Shown here: positions 25,864 through 37,389 of the stretch, piece by piece
Position numbering within the stretch: position 1 is the first letter of the stretch
Layout: every line of letters starts with the position of its first letter
Assembly (NCBI GenBank): GCA_037962975.1
Contig: CM075673.1
Coordinates: 163,762,667 to 163,826,666 of the forward strand
Direction of reading: 5' to 3'
DNA: 64,000 bases
Source: Clitoria ternatea
Taxonomy: Eukaryota; Streptophyta; Magnoliopsida; Fabales; Fabaceae
The notes under the pieces: model-generated
The model's input: the letters and a program-made list of their open reading frames with translations, nothing else
The model's database searches: none
Told to the model about the DNA's origin: nothing
Position numbers and translations under genes: made by a program

Positions 25864-27169
25864 CCGTTTCTACTTAACTATCCATAAAAAATAATTACAC
25901 TAACCAATAAATATAATTATATTATCTTAATTATATACCAAAATTCTTTATTTACCTTTCATTTATTATACCTTTTAATTTAAACACATGATAAGTTTAC
26001 AATTTTTTTAAACTGACACATAAGCCATAATTTATGGTTTCTATAATAATTATTTTAAAAGGTATATCTAAAATGAATTCTGATTGACTGTATACTGTAA
26101 AATTATTTATACTGAGAATATATACTAATTAAATTTTTAAGAATTTACATAATTTTTTAGATATATACATGATAATACTCTCTATCCTAGTATTAAGATT
26201 TTGATAAATGAATACATGTGTTATCTGTTTTACCAATTCTTTAGATATATATTCTCTGCATACATTGTACCCAGACAATATACCCCACCTTTCCATCACG
26301 TGTGAAATTGTAATAATTACCCAAACACTAGCATTAATGGGCAATTTGACTAATATCAATTTAGGGTAGATAAGGTAATATTATTTCTATTCACTTTCCT
26401 AAATTTTGTTTCATTCTAACCCAAGACAAGGATTTCCCTCTGCCTGTATATGATCCACCCTCATCTTCATAAAATGGTTTAAATGCATATTAGAGAGGCT
26501 TCTAGGTAGTACCTCTGTTTTTCTTTCTTTTTTTTTTTTAAAATAAAACAATACCTTAATCATAAGAAAATGGACAAACAAAGACCATGCTGTGTCATTT
26601 ACAGCATTAGTCTAACTCAACTGATCAATTAAATATTCTCATTAAATAGCTCAAGTCTAGAAATTTTCATACAATTCAAAATTTATTTTATCATTCCTTA
26701 ATTATCTTCAATTTTTAATGAATAATATGTCATATAGAATACCAATAAATGTCAGTTATAAAATTTCATACTTACAATTATTTGGTGGATTTGGATATTC
26801 TCCTTCCAAATCTCTTTCCATTACACTTTTCATATCAGTTATAAAAAATAACTGAGGTAAAAAACTTTTTACACCAGTTATAAAAATAATCGATGTTAAA
26901 GTATTTTTTTTAACATCAATTATCTAATATAATTGGTGTAAGAAATACTTTCTACACCGGTTATTTAACCGATGTTATTGACCTTCCGGAAAGGCAGGAC
27001 AGCATGAGGGGTCCAAAGCCTTATTTGATTGATCTAAAATTTTGTATGAATGATAATTAAGATGATATGACATGATTCAACAATTAGATTTGTTAAATTT
27101 GTAATTTATAAAAGAGATGTTAAATGGATTAAGTGTTCAAAACTTATTCTCAGAGTAAATGAATCCATC

Positions 27170-27227
<58 letters not shown>

Positions 27228-29014
27228 TTCAACTTCCCCTTTTGCCTTATCCATCCTGTAATGCAGACTTCTCCAAGGGCAATGATGGCGAAGCTCAGAA
27301 GACAGCGAATAAGGACATGAGTTCCATCTATCAGGATCAAAAAGTTCACCCATGTCACCTTAGTTCATCAATATATTATGGTGGCCAGGACATTTATTCT
27401 CAACCTCAGAGCATACAGAATGCAGGGACAGGATCAAACTCTTTGGTAAGTGGCACTGCTGCTTTTATTTACTATTATTTACTTGTTTTTGTTTTGTTAT
27501 ACAAGAGGGTTATGACCACCAGGTCACTAGTGAAAATTTTGGAAAGTTTCTCTCCTTGAGGAGTTATGGATACATACATTGAGTTATGGCTTCCCTAGGT
27601 ACGTAGGTAGGTACATACATATATATGTATATGTATGTGTATATGGTGCTTTTTTTGTTTCTTATATCTTATTCGGGCTTGAGTCAACAGCACTATTATA
27701 GATGACTAAGTTTTCTTTACCTAGACCTAACTGAACTATATTTTTCCATATTCAAACTCAAGACTAAATTAAGCTATTTGTGAGTATGTGTTGAGAATAT
27801 ACATGATAAGAGACAGAGCTTCTCTAAAAGCGAAATTGCTTCTAAATTGAGAAAGAGTGTATCTTGCCTTGAATTTTAGTAGGTTAAGATCATGATGTAC
27901 TTAAAATTAAATGATGCATGGTTTACTTACTTGTTAGAGGATTATCAAGAAGAAATAGGCAGTAATTATACAGAGTTCGAGACATAGATTGAATTATTTT
28001 TGAGAAATCTATTTATATAATATATAAATTTTGAAGGGGCAAAGTATTTGATTGACATATCAGCAACTTAATTTTTCTTTCATTGCCACATTATGAGTAC
28101 TGCTGACTAATTTAGCTTATCTTTTAACAGCTTTTTTCTTAGCCACCTTAAAATATGTATTTGATGGATGCAGTTTCTTCTTTTCAACTTCAGTTACATT
28201 TCCATTATATTTGTATGTGATGTTCAACATTAATTTTTGTTCAGATTTATGTGAGTAACTAAAATTAAATAGTATTTCTCGGAACTTACAACATCTAAAC
28301 TTTTGTTAAAAAAAATTAAAGAGTGCAGAACGGTGAACATGATATTAAAATTTTCCCCAATTTTTACTAATTTAATATGATTTATGTCAAATTTGTGGAA
28401 CTATTTCATGTATGGGATGATCACCTTTCAATTGGTTTTTCCCCTTGGTACCTATCCATTACATTAGTCACAATTGAAAAAGAACTGTTGAATGTTCTTT
28501 CTGCTCTCTTCTTAGCATTTGTTTTCTGGTGGAGATAAAAGGTTTGAAACAAATTTTTAAATAGTTATTATATTTTATTAGCAAATCATTTTTTTTTTCC
28601 TTGGTGCTCATTCTAGTTGTTTCAATCACTTATGCATAGGCTATTTATTATTATATTCTGGGCAATGAAAACAAATATTGAACTAATAATTGTGATGTTT
28701 TCTTGATCATTTTCAATAAATTTATTGTGATTTTGAAATAAATTCGTTGCACGGATTTACATCTAGTTGTTATTATTTGGGCTTATTCTATTTTGTTTCA
28801 AACATACTATTGTGTAACAGCACAAGAACGATGGAGGAGAAGATGATTCAGGATTTGCCTCAAGAGGAAACTGGTGGCAAGGCATGTTATGGCTTTTACT
28901 TTTCTAATTCTTTTGTGGTAAAGTTTGCATATGGCTTGTATTGGTCTATCACAGTGTTCTCATATTTTTTGCTGTCTTGTTAACTTTGTATCCACAGGTT
29001 CTCTCTATTATTAA
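24815..29014 (+). CDS. SIS-like: SIS-like (salt-induced serine-rich family) protein, five exons
   Basis: Exons: 24815-24943, 25215-25296, 27267-27445, 28821-28881, 28998-29014; product 155 aa. The first three introns are GT-AG. The last begins GC (CAAG|GCATGT) and ends CACAG, so it is a GC-AG intron; only with it does the protein end NWWQGSLYY. Recognisable blocks are SSFTSELFG (residues 12-19) with a Ser/Pro stretch GIFGSIFSPPSSK, then a low-complexity middle, then SSIYQDQKVHPCHLSSSIYYGGQDIYS and the WWQGSLYY terminus. These match the plant family of Arabidopsis SIS, reported to be induced by salt and to promote salt tolerance; its biochemical role is unknown. There is no signal peptide or membrane span. 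Intron 2 is nearly 2 kb and holds repeats. The RopGEF gene 14 kb downstream is also its neighbour in Arabidopsis. Exon calls are manual. Confidence 0.88.
25610..25805. repeat. Dispersed AT-rich repeat, copy 3 (in intron 2)
   Basis: Contains 'aatgttattaaatatttatcgac', 'aagacaactaat', 'aagaatattaatgatattttag' and 'attatttgatataat' in the same order as the copies near 3.1, 9.3 and 41.4 kb. It lies inside the second intron of the SIS-like gene. Confidence 0.55.
25828..25861. repeat. (TA)n microsatellite in intron
   Basis: An uninterrupted TA run of about 34 bases within intron 2 of the SIS-like gene, likely length-polymorphic. Confidence 0.95.
26825..26990. repeat. Short inverted 'accggttat/aaccgatgtt' repeats
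   Basis: Four to six copies of a CAGTTATAAAAAATAACTG / CCGGTTATTTAACCGATG-type word in both orientations lie close together in intron 2. Clusters like this are typical of the subterminal repeats of plant CACTA transposons, but no CACTA terminus was identified, so this is only a likely remnant. Confidence 0.45.
27172..27228. repeat. Compound (CT)n(TA)n microsatellite
   Basis: About 28 bases of CT repeat run directly into about 28 bases of TA repeat, ending some 40 bases before the exon 3 acceptor of the SIS-like gene at 27266. Length change here could affect splicing because it overlaps the region expected to hold the branch point and pyrimidine tract. Confidence 0.95.
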
Positions 29015-32011
29015 GATCTCCCCTGCCAAAGCATATGCACCCTAAGGTATACATAGTCTTCTGAAACCTATAGTCAAATTTGACATCCAAATGTTTTTCC
29101 ATCTTTTCTTAAGCTAAAGTCCCAGAAAGAAAGAGAAAAAAACGATTGTTCTGTAGGTTTGAAATAAGAAAGGTTGAATCTTGAATTGGAAAAGGATATA
29201 TGGAAATGAAACTTATCTAGGCTTGTCACCAACCCAAAAGAGCTAAATGGTAAAAACTAACAAAGGAAGAAAGAGATAATGGATCTGTTTGATTCCAGTT
29301 TGGCTCAACTAAAGTTGGTCAAAACAGTTTTTTTAGTATAAGTTATATAAAAACATAGTAACCGGTTTAGGGTAAAAAATAATTTAAAACAATTAAGATA
29401 TATTATAAAAAATAAATATCAGAAACGGTTTCTATAATTAAGTTCAAATTTTGAAAAGGAATTTTATCTGTAAGTCTTAGTGGATGGTTAATTATAGATA
29501 ATGGAATCATGTTACAACAAATCAAGTGATGTTTCTATAATTCTAGTGATGTTTGCGGTTCTTGAATTTGTTATTCATCAATTGAATGCATATTGCAGGT
29601 ACATAGCAGGATAGGTTAGCAGTATAACCATCTTTTATTATATGGAAGAACTATACAATAATCAGAAAGTTGTGGACAACAAATTGTTTTATCAGGCCAA
29701 ACAACAGAATCAAGATATGAATCTACAGTATTTGCGTTTCCTTTTTTTTTTTTTTTTATTGTACTGTAAATAATATTATGCTCTGTTATCCTATTGCAAA
29801 AGTTGTTTGGTATAAAGGAATTTTTGTGTTTTAAGCTACTTTTGTATGGAAGAAACTCGCTTTACTTGTTTCACCTCTACCTTTGTACTTCAGCTATGGT
29901 TGATTACTGATAAATATATTCGTAACAGTAAATTGGAGAATAATAATAGATTCTTTTTTTATGAATTTATATAGTAAAATTAAATGCATTTCAAAATATT
30001 CGATAGTAACAACATTTTATTCCACATATTAGTAATTTTACTATAAACTAAAAATATAATCAGTTATTAGGAACCAATAAAATTCAACTTAGCAGATGAT
30101 TGAATTCTTTAAAAACTATAAAGCAACTCACATAACTGACACCAACCGAATCATGACCAACCTCACTTCTCTTTCACTCTCATCCATCAATTTAAGTGAC
30201 TCATACATGTGCACAAAATAGTTTACGTTACGTTCATGAGCTATGTGAAAAGAACAATGAAAAACCGAAACAAAGTCAAGAAAATTGGCATACGCTGCTA
30301 AAAAAGCTACAACCGCTTTCAAAGGTGTGGCCCAACAAGCATAATAATACATAAACCTGTCTAACACCTCGTACCCAACTTGTCTATTCAGCTTCTTATC
30401 TTTCTGAGCCTCTGCTTATTCACCTATCCTTATCCTTAATCCTTATTCCTCAATGTTGAGACAAACCTTTGGGACTGCTGTGACTCATCTCCTTTCAAAA
30501 TCAATTCTTCTTGGACTTATTTAAGATGCAAAGATATATATAAGTATCTTAGCAGTTAAATGAATATAATTAGAATACTTTTTTTTTTAATCATTTTTTT
30601 ATGTTAAAAGTATAATATTATTGGTTCTTGACAATGATATCACCACCACATTTAGCCACATTTCACTATCCAACATATCTTAATGATTACAGTCAATGAA
30701 ATTCCAGTGTTTCACCATGTTTCATGGCGTGGCAGGATTGGACCCTTTTAACTCAAAAAATTAATGATGTATTCACACTTAAATTTAGATCAAGGGCATA
30801 TATATGACTCTACCCTTTATTTTATACTCTTTTTTATTAGAAGAGTCAAATCTTATACAACAATGGATAAGAAAAAGGTCAAAAAGAGGCGTAGAATTAT
30901 TAAACATTTAAAATGAGTTACTTACAACTATTATTATTCCGCCATGTTTCATCATAGGATTGGACTCTTGTAATGTAAAAAATGCATGTTGTCATTGGTA
31001 AGCTGAAGGGTAACCTCCGTATCGAACCCAACTCCTTAAAGTGGATTTAATTCGACAGACACTTTGGTTCAATCTAAAGAGGTTACAGTTTTACTTTCTT
31101 GCTTTATATGTTTTCTCTGTTTTTTTTCCCTTACTTTCGTTACATTAGGAGTATGTTTGTGTTTTAGTTGAGATTTTTTTTAGTTAGGATTGATTAAAAA
31201 AATATTTTTAATTTGCTTTAACAAGCAGAGTTTAACTAATTACTAATAATTCCATTTCCAATTCCTAAATCTTTTGAAATTATCCTCTTAAAAGTGGGAG
31301 GCTTTAGATAGAGGTTATTGTTTGATCGAATACAAATTAAAAATAATTTGTTTAGAGGTAGGGTTTTTGTAGTAAATGCTTGAAAAGTAGTTTTCATCTG
31401 TTCTTCTCTTGTAAACTATCTTATTCCGTGTGGTAGTTGTGCTTTGTGTGGTTAAGTTTTTACTCGGTTTTGCATAATAGTGGTAAGGAACAATTTCAAT
31501 GTATTTTGGGTAATGGTTTTGATAACGGCAATAAACTCGGACTAGCTGTGTTGTGGTTTGATACTGTGTGAACTATTTAGGGTGCAAGAAATAATGTAAT
31601 TTTTAAGGGAGATAACGTGTCTGTTGAAAACATGTTTGAGTTAGTTCAATACAGACCTTGAATTTGGTTAAAATTTAGGATAAATGAGTTCTTTAAAAAC
31701 TATATTAAATGATATAGAAAGCTTCTTTTATACTTATCAAAATTGTGATTAACTATTATTTAAATATGGATTATGTACCTCTTCTAATCTTTTTTTAATA
31801 TTATTTGTTTTGTGGATAAAAAAAATTAACTATATGAAAAGTGTAGAAACATCATACGTGAATTTTTATTCAGGAAGGACAGTAGTGAGCTGATAGCTAT
31901 TATTGATCAGAAATATACAAGGACAATAAAACATATAGGTTTCTAGTCACACTTGCAGCTAACAGGTTCTGTGCCTTTATGCTCTGGTCCCTCCTTGTTT
32001 TCACAGCAATC
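29015..32011. other. 3' region of the SIS-like gene and intergenic DNA
   Basis: The first few hundred bases are the 3' untranslated region and flank of the SIS-like gene. The rest is AT-rich with no recognised gene. One minus ORF (30128-30367) is noted separately. Confidence 0.5.
30128..30367 (-). other. Unrecognised open frame, 79 aa, possible gene fragment
   Basis: This minus frame has less biased composition than the surrounding AT-rich DNA and reads into an amphipathic, helix-like product with FMYYYACWATPLKAVVAFLA near its start and YESLKLMDESEREVRLVMIR near its end. The frame stays open upstream of the first Met. I do not recognise the family. No promoter, signal peptide or splice structure was identified. 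It may be a captured gene fragment or chance. Confidence 0.25.
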
Positions 32012-32500
32012 TCAAGGCAGAGTGTAAGCTGCAAAATCAACAACTTATTTTTGTCAGTGATGAGCTACTTATTGTAAGATCAAATAAAATGGTATAAGTT
32101 TGTTATATGGGAATTAGCCATAAGAGGGAATGGATGAATGAATGATATACTCACGTCCACACTTGTAACCAACAGGGCGATTAGCAAGGTTGCAGCGTTT
32201 GGGGATGGTGACTGCAACCTGAGGGTCAACTCCAGACAATTTGGCTGTGTTGGAGAGCATAACAGCACATAAACAACTTGGGTTCTTGCCAAGTTTCTGA
32301 ACTTGAGCACAGCAACTCTGAGAAACACTAGCATTTTCATCTTGTGCTGCACTTGCACATGGTGCAAGCTTGAGTGCTTCATTATCTGGAGTTGTACCCC
32401 TCCCACATTCCCCTACACTCTCCACTCTATGAACCTCTGAAATGCTCACAAACACTATAAGCCCAATAATGCTCAACACCTTAATGTAGTAAGCTTCCAT
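32012..32500 (-). CDS. Lipid-transfer-like (AAI/LTSS domain) secreted protein, two exons
   Basis: Exon 1 is 32500-32155 and exon 2 is 32028-32012, joined across a GT-AG intron (GGAC|GTGAGT...TTGCAG|CT); product 120 aa ending CGPYTLP. Residues 1-28 are a signal peptide (IIGLIVFVSI core). The mature protein has the eight-cysteine motif: Cys 32, 48, 63, 64, 76, 78, 103 and 114, that is C-x15-C-x14-CC-x11-C-x-C-x24-C-x10-C, as in nonspecific lipid-transfer and seed-storage-fold proteins. Blocks PDNEALKLAPCASAAQD and VTIPKRCNLANRPVGYKCG place it with the DIR1-related group, whose members bind lipids in the apoplast; DIR1 itself acts in systemic immunity, but that role cannot be assumed here. Without the tiny exon 2 the ORF would read into intron. 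The overlapping frame at 32080-32406 is a shadow. Confidence 0.93.
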
Positions 32501-32562
32501 TTTCTCAACAAGTGTAGTGAACTGTTAGAATCACTGTGACACAACACCCTGCCTCTGATGGG

Positions 32563-32572
32563 GTTTTATAGC
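32563..32572 (-). promoter_or_regulatory. TATA box of the lipid-transfer-like gene
   Basis: On the minus strand GCTATAAAACCCC lies about 65 bases upstream of the ATG at 32500, a usual promoter position for a short-leader plant gene. Confidence 0.7.
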
Positions 32573-33296
32573 CCAACATGTAACCTTCAAGTGCTTGGTC
32601 CAGTCACCCAATATGGATTAATGGAGCTTGCACTAGGACTAAAGGTGAGTTTCTTATTGCACCACTATGCTATAATCAAGAAAAAACGAATATGAACATA
32701 CACTGATACTCATTGTGGCTCATTTTCTTGTCCAATCAAGGTAGGTGGTTTATTTGTAAAGCAAATTCATTTTGTTGTTGATGCTTCTAGACGTGGCATT
32801 ACTCACATTAATGACATTATTCTAATCAAAAGGAAAAATTATTAATCAATCTCAAGTAGATGAATTTTCACTTAATAAATATAATATTATATCATACATC
32901 TCTTTTGAATTTTTATCCATTGATTTTTTATACTTATTAAATGAAACCATAAATAGCATGATGGTTCTAGTTTTAAACTATATAATATTTTCTTATTCAA
33001 AATATCATATTATCTTACCACCTGATCATCATTTCCACTTTATCACTCAAAATAAACAGAAATTACAGATTGTTTAAATTCTGAAATTAATAAAGCTAAT
33101 ACAAATTACTTTTTGGTGATCATCGGCTAATGCAAATTTGAGTGCATAACTGAATATCGAGTTAATTCTTTTAAGCCTATGTTTAGTTTAGTTATTAGCT
33201 ACCTTCAAGAATGAAGCCAAACCAGACCTGCTTCAAGTTTGTTTGTTTGTTTTTTTTTCAATTTAAACCCTAACAAGATGTAAACCGCTGAAATGC

Positions 33297-33297
<1 letters not shown>

Positions 33298-33340
<43 letters not shown>
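33298..33340. repeat. (AT)n microsatellite
   Basis: About 42 uninterrupted bases of AT repeat immediately beside a fold-back element; likely polymorphic. Confidence 0.95.
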
Positions 33341-33343
<3 letters not shown>

Positions 33344-33369
33344 GATGTATCTTATGAGAAAGGTCCTCT

Positions 33370-33555
33370 TATAAGAGAGTGAGAGAGGCAAATCTGGGTC
33401 GTATAACTATACATGGGTGGTTAAAATTAAAAGTTTTTAAAAGTCACATGATCACTTAAAAGGTCACATAACTTCTTAAAAAACTCACATGATTAATCTC
33501 AACCATCCATTGTATGGTTATACGGCCCAGATTTACCCCTCTCACTCCCACATAA
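33370..33555. mobile_element. Fold-back MITE-like inverted repeat
   Basis: The left arm (GAGTGAGAGAGGCAAATCTG, GTCGTATAACTATACA, GGTGGTT) is repeated in inverted orientation by the right arm (AACCATCC, TGTATGGTTATACGGC, CAGATTTACCCCTCTCACTC). The arms are about 80 bases, separated by a short AT-rich centre containing 'cacatgat/cacataac' words. This is a near-perfect hairpin-forming miniature element, common in plant genomes; its superfamily is not determined. Confidence 0.7.
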
Positions 33556-34092
33556 TATATATGCTAAACATAATGTAATGACAAATAAATAGATAAATTA
33601 AGAAGATTGGAAAGTGGATTAAAAGTTTGGGCTAGTGTGTTTCAAAATGTAACTCTCTTTTAAGTTGTCTCAATTCTTAGATTTATGAAGAGCATATTTT
33701 CGTAATATAAAAATAATGAGCAATAAAAGGTAAATTTATTACATTAGAAAGGAAAATAATGTCGTAATAATGACAATTTGAAATCATGAAAGGATTTATG
33801 AAATGATTAATAACAATTTAAGAACATAAAAATATTTGTAATGGTAAGTAAAAAGGTTGACACATAACTTCATAGCAGTGTGTATTTCTAACACATAACT
33901 TCGTAGTAGTGTGCATTTTTGACATATAACTTCATATTATTGTATGACGTAGTTTTGACTCGTGACGTCATAATATTGTGCCCTTTTGAATTTATAAATA
34001 GATATGTGATTTTGAATTCAAATTTCCATAGCTGTAGATATATTAGAATTTTAAGAGTAGAATTAACATAAACTGCTCTTATTGATGGTGGC

Positions 34093-37000
34093 TGTAACAT
34101 CCTAAAAATTTCATTCTCATGTACAATCATTTTGATTTAGACCATCAATGATATTATTCATTTTATCTCAACTTTCTACATAAATTTTGGTTAGGACAAC
34201 ATCTTCAATTTAACCTTTTACTATGATAAATAATTTTAACTTTATACCTTAGGTAAAAGTTAATCAAATAACTTATTACCTATTTCCTTAGTTATTAATT
34301 TCTTTGACTTTTCCAATTACTCTCATCAAATTACCACATACTCCACTCAAAATATGTCATCTTGTACACATTTTAATTGTTAGTTAGAGTACGAATTTGG
34401 AAATATGGTCAACCACAAAGTTGTTCCTCGTTGTCTTAGCTTTCCAACAAGACTAAATTTGTTAAAATCCATTAAGATATGAGAAAGATATGCCCAAAAT
34501 AACGAAATAGTATCAGAATTGATATTATACTTCAATCATATCATCTTGTACATATTTTAATGTCTAGTTAGAGTCCGAATTTGAAAAAGTGGTAAACTAC
34601 AAAGTTGTTCCCCGTTGTCTTAGCTTTCCAACAAGACTAAATTTGTTAAAATCTATTAAGATATGTGAGAGATATGCCCAAAATACCAAAATAGTGTCAG
34701 AATTGATATTTACTTCAATCATACAAGCTATATTATGTAGGCTGCGGAAATGGTCAACAATCCAGCTCATTTTTCTCACTTAAAACCTCTATTATCACCA
34801 CAATTAATGTACCTAACATCCCACTACAATCCCATTATGAAAAGTTTGTCCCCCACTTGTCATTTGCATGATTAAACCATCACTACATTTTGTTTCCAAG
34901 TCTAATTCTTAGAACAAGCTAAAGTTAGTGAAGTCTCTCTCTCATTTTCTTTCATTTTCTCCATTAAAGTCCCTCTTGATCTAAAGCTAGGAAAATAAGA
35001 GAACAATTTCAACCACTTTAGGATCCTCCATTAAGGTAAGAGGGGATAAGGTTGTGAATAAATATAGAATGGGTAAAATTGTATGCTGTTCTAGGATTTC
35101 CAGATTTATTTTTGTAACTTTTTACTTAATTTCGAAGCTGAAAATGTGTGAATTTGACTTTGACTTCTTCATCAAAGTTGTACATATTTTCGTTATGTGA
35201 ATTTTGAGACTTGAACCAACTGATTTGGATATGTATAGCATGAGCTATAGTTAAAATACTATAGTATGTCTGTTCTAGAATATGTACCTTCTATTTTGTG
35301 TAAATATTAATATTCTGGGAATTACACATACATATTTAGACTTTGATGTCATCATAAAAGTTGTAGATATTTATGTTATGGATCTATGGAAAGTGGTTTC
35401 AAGTTAAAAGAATATTTGTAGCTCTATTTATACTTAAAATACAAAAGTATGTTCATGCTGAAAATCTGCTAACGTGAATCACTATTTGTATTTTTAAAAC
35501 TGGGAATTTTGTGATGAGAATTAGTGTTTAGTATCTTCATAAAAGTTTTATATATTTGTGTTATGAGTAATTTAAAACTGGTCTCATGCCAAAATTATTT
35601 TTGTAGCTCCAGAAACGTTGAATTTACCAACATATGTACGTTTTGTTACTTTCTTTAAGATAGTTTAGTATACTATGAATTTGTGATATTTCTGTTTGGA
35701 TTTGGAATTTTTGGTCTTTATAAAAATTATAGATAATGGAATTATTGAAACACAGAATTTGGCCTCATTCAAAAATTATTTTTATACCATGAGTTATAGA
35801 TAATTTACTAAATATTGTCAAACTAGTAAATTTTTCAGCAATTGGTGATAATGAAAAATGATAACCTATTGACTATTATGTGATTATATGATATTTCTGT
35901 TTGGAATTTAAAATTATGGTCTTCATGAATGTTGTAGATAATTTTGTTATGGAACTACAGAAAGTGGAATTACTTAAAAAGGATTTGATTTGCTCACGTT
36001 ATGATCTTTTTACTAATGTATGTTGCTGTTGTAAATTTCTGAAATTTACCTATGATGATTATTATGGATGAAAATGATATTTTTCATGTGGGTAGTGATT
36101 TATTTATGAATTATTGAGGGATTATTAATTATTATGGATGTTATTGAGTGTCCTAAAATGTCATACAGTATATCTTTGTGAGGAATAATTATGTATGACT
36201 AAATTAATGTATACATGAATGTCTTGTGGTTTATTGAGATATGTTGTTGAACTGTAAATCCATGATTTTGAGAATTGATGTATGTGATGTGTCCTTTGAG
36301 GACTTATGGCTTTCAAGTGATTATGGAAGTATTGATATCATGGTATGTTAAATTGATAAAGAGAATTAAAGGCATTCATGCATCATAAGCATTTGGACGC
36401 ACCATGGAATTTAAGGGTTCCATGATTGCCGGCCCTGGTGGGGGATTACTCTATGATGAGTTAAAGCCTTATTTTCATTGAGCGCCATGAAGTGTAGGGA
36501 TTCATGGTTTATGCTAAGTCCTACTTGTGTACTTCGGTACTTAAGCGCTACGAAGGGTAGGGATTCGTGACTAAGTCCTACTTGTGTCTCTATGAGACTT
36601 TTTACTGCAGTATTCCCACTAAATCAAAATAGATCCAGCATGACATCATTCAACTAAATTAAAGATTATTAAATGTAAATGACCTTGTTTGGCATATTCA
36701 TCATATCATAATTGTTTGTTGATTGTGTTTGTGCAATTTTACTTATTTTATATTTATTATGTATTGTATCTCACTCTTACATTATTTTTACAGTGCATGC
36801 TTCACAGAATAACGAGTGGTGCAATTAATGAAGCTTTTATGTTTTATTGCTTGGACTTTGACTTCATTTGAATTTTAATGTGTTGTAATAATATTATGTA
36901 CCACGTACTGCAATCATATCTATCGTTTCCGCTATATAAATGTATTATGTTTTATTCATTCATGACCAGTATGCATGATAATATTTTGCATTTATCAATT

Positions 37001-37119
37001 TTTAGGTGACCTTAGAATTTAAATTACAAATTTCAAAATGATTCTTTAAACGTGAAAAATTTAGTTTAAAAATTTGGGTTAATTAATTGGAATTTGTAAT
37101 TTAGGTTTTGGGTGTCACA
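34093..37119 (+). mobile_element. Solo gypsy LTR, 3.0 kb, with perfect target duplication
   Basis: Starts TGTAACATCC and ends GTGTCACA, flanked on both sides by GTGGC (34088-34092 and 37120-37124). It is homologous to the LTR at 15486-18781 but differs in internal repeats: it has a tandem duplication of about 183 bp (34359-34541 and 34542-34725) and a series of diverged units about 185 bp apart between 35150 and 35950, and it lacks the CCGAGTGA block. No internal region is attached, so it is a solo LTR. ORFs in it (34589-34783, 36689-36871) are not genes. Confidence 0.9.
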
Positions 37120-37389
37120 GTGGCAAGAGACTAGTACGTGGCTGTAGGATTGCGAGCACGTTTGGGGATTATGCTCCAAGGGAGTTTTCTCCATTAAGTG
37201 GGGGAAGTTTTTGATCCTACGGTTCAACGGAGTTTTGATTGTCTCGAATAGCGTGAAGAATTAATATCAATCTTTAAAATTTTCACTTCAACTCAACTCC
37301 GTTTCTCCAACTGTAAACCAAACACCCTCTGAATCTATGACTTCAAAAGGATTGCTTTCAAACTCAACATACTCCCCCACAACCCAAGC

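Larger units (their letters stand above)
32573..34087. other. Intergenic DNA with microsatellite and fold-back element
   Basis: Apart from the (AT)n run and the fold-back repeat listed separately, this holds AT-rich spacer DNA. Around 33860-33960 a short 'acataacttcatagtagtgtgcatttttgac'-type unit is repeated about three to four times with a period of about 35-40 bp. No gene was recognised. Confidence 0.5.
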
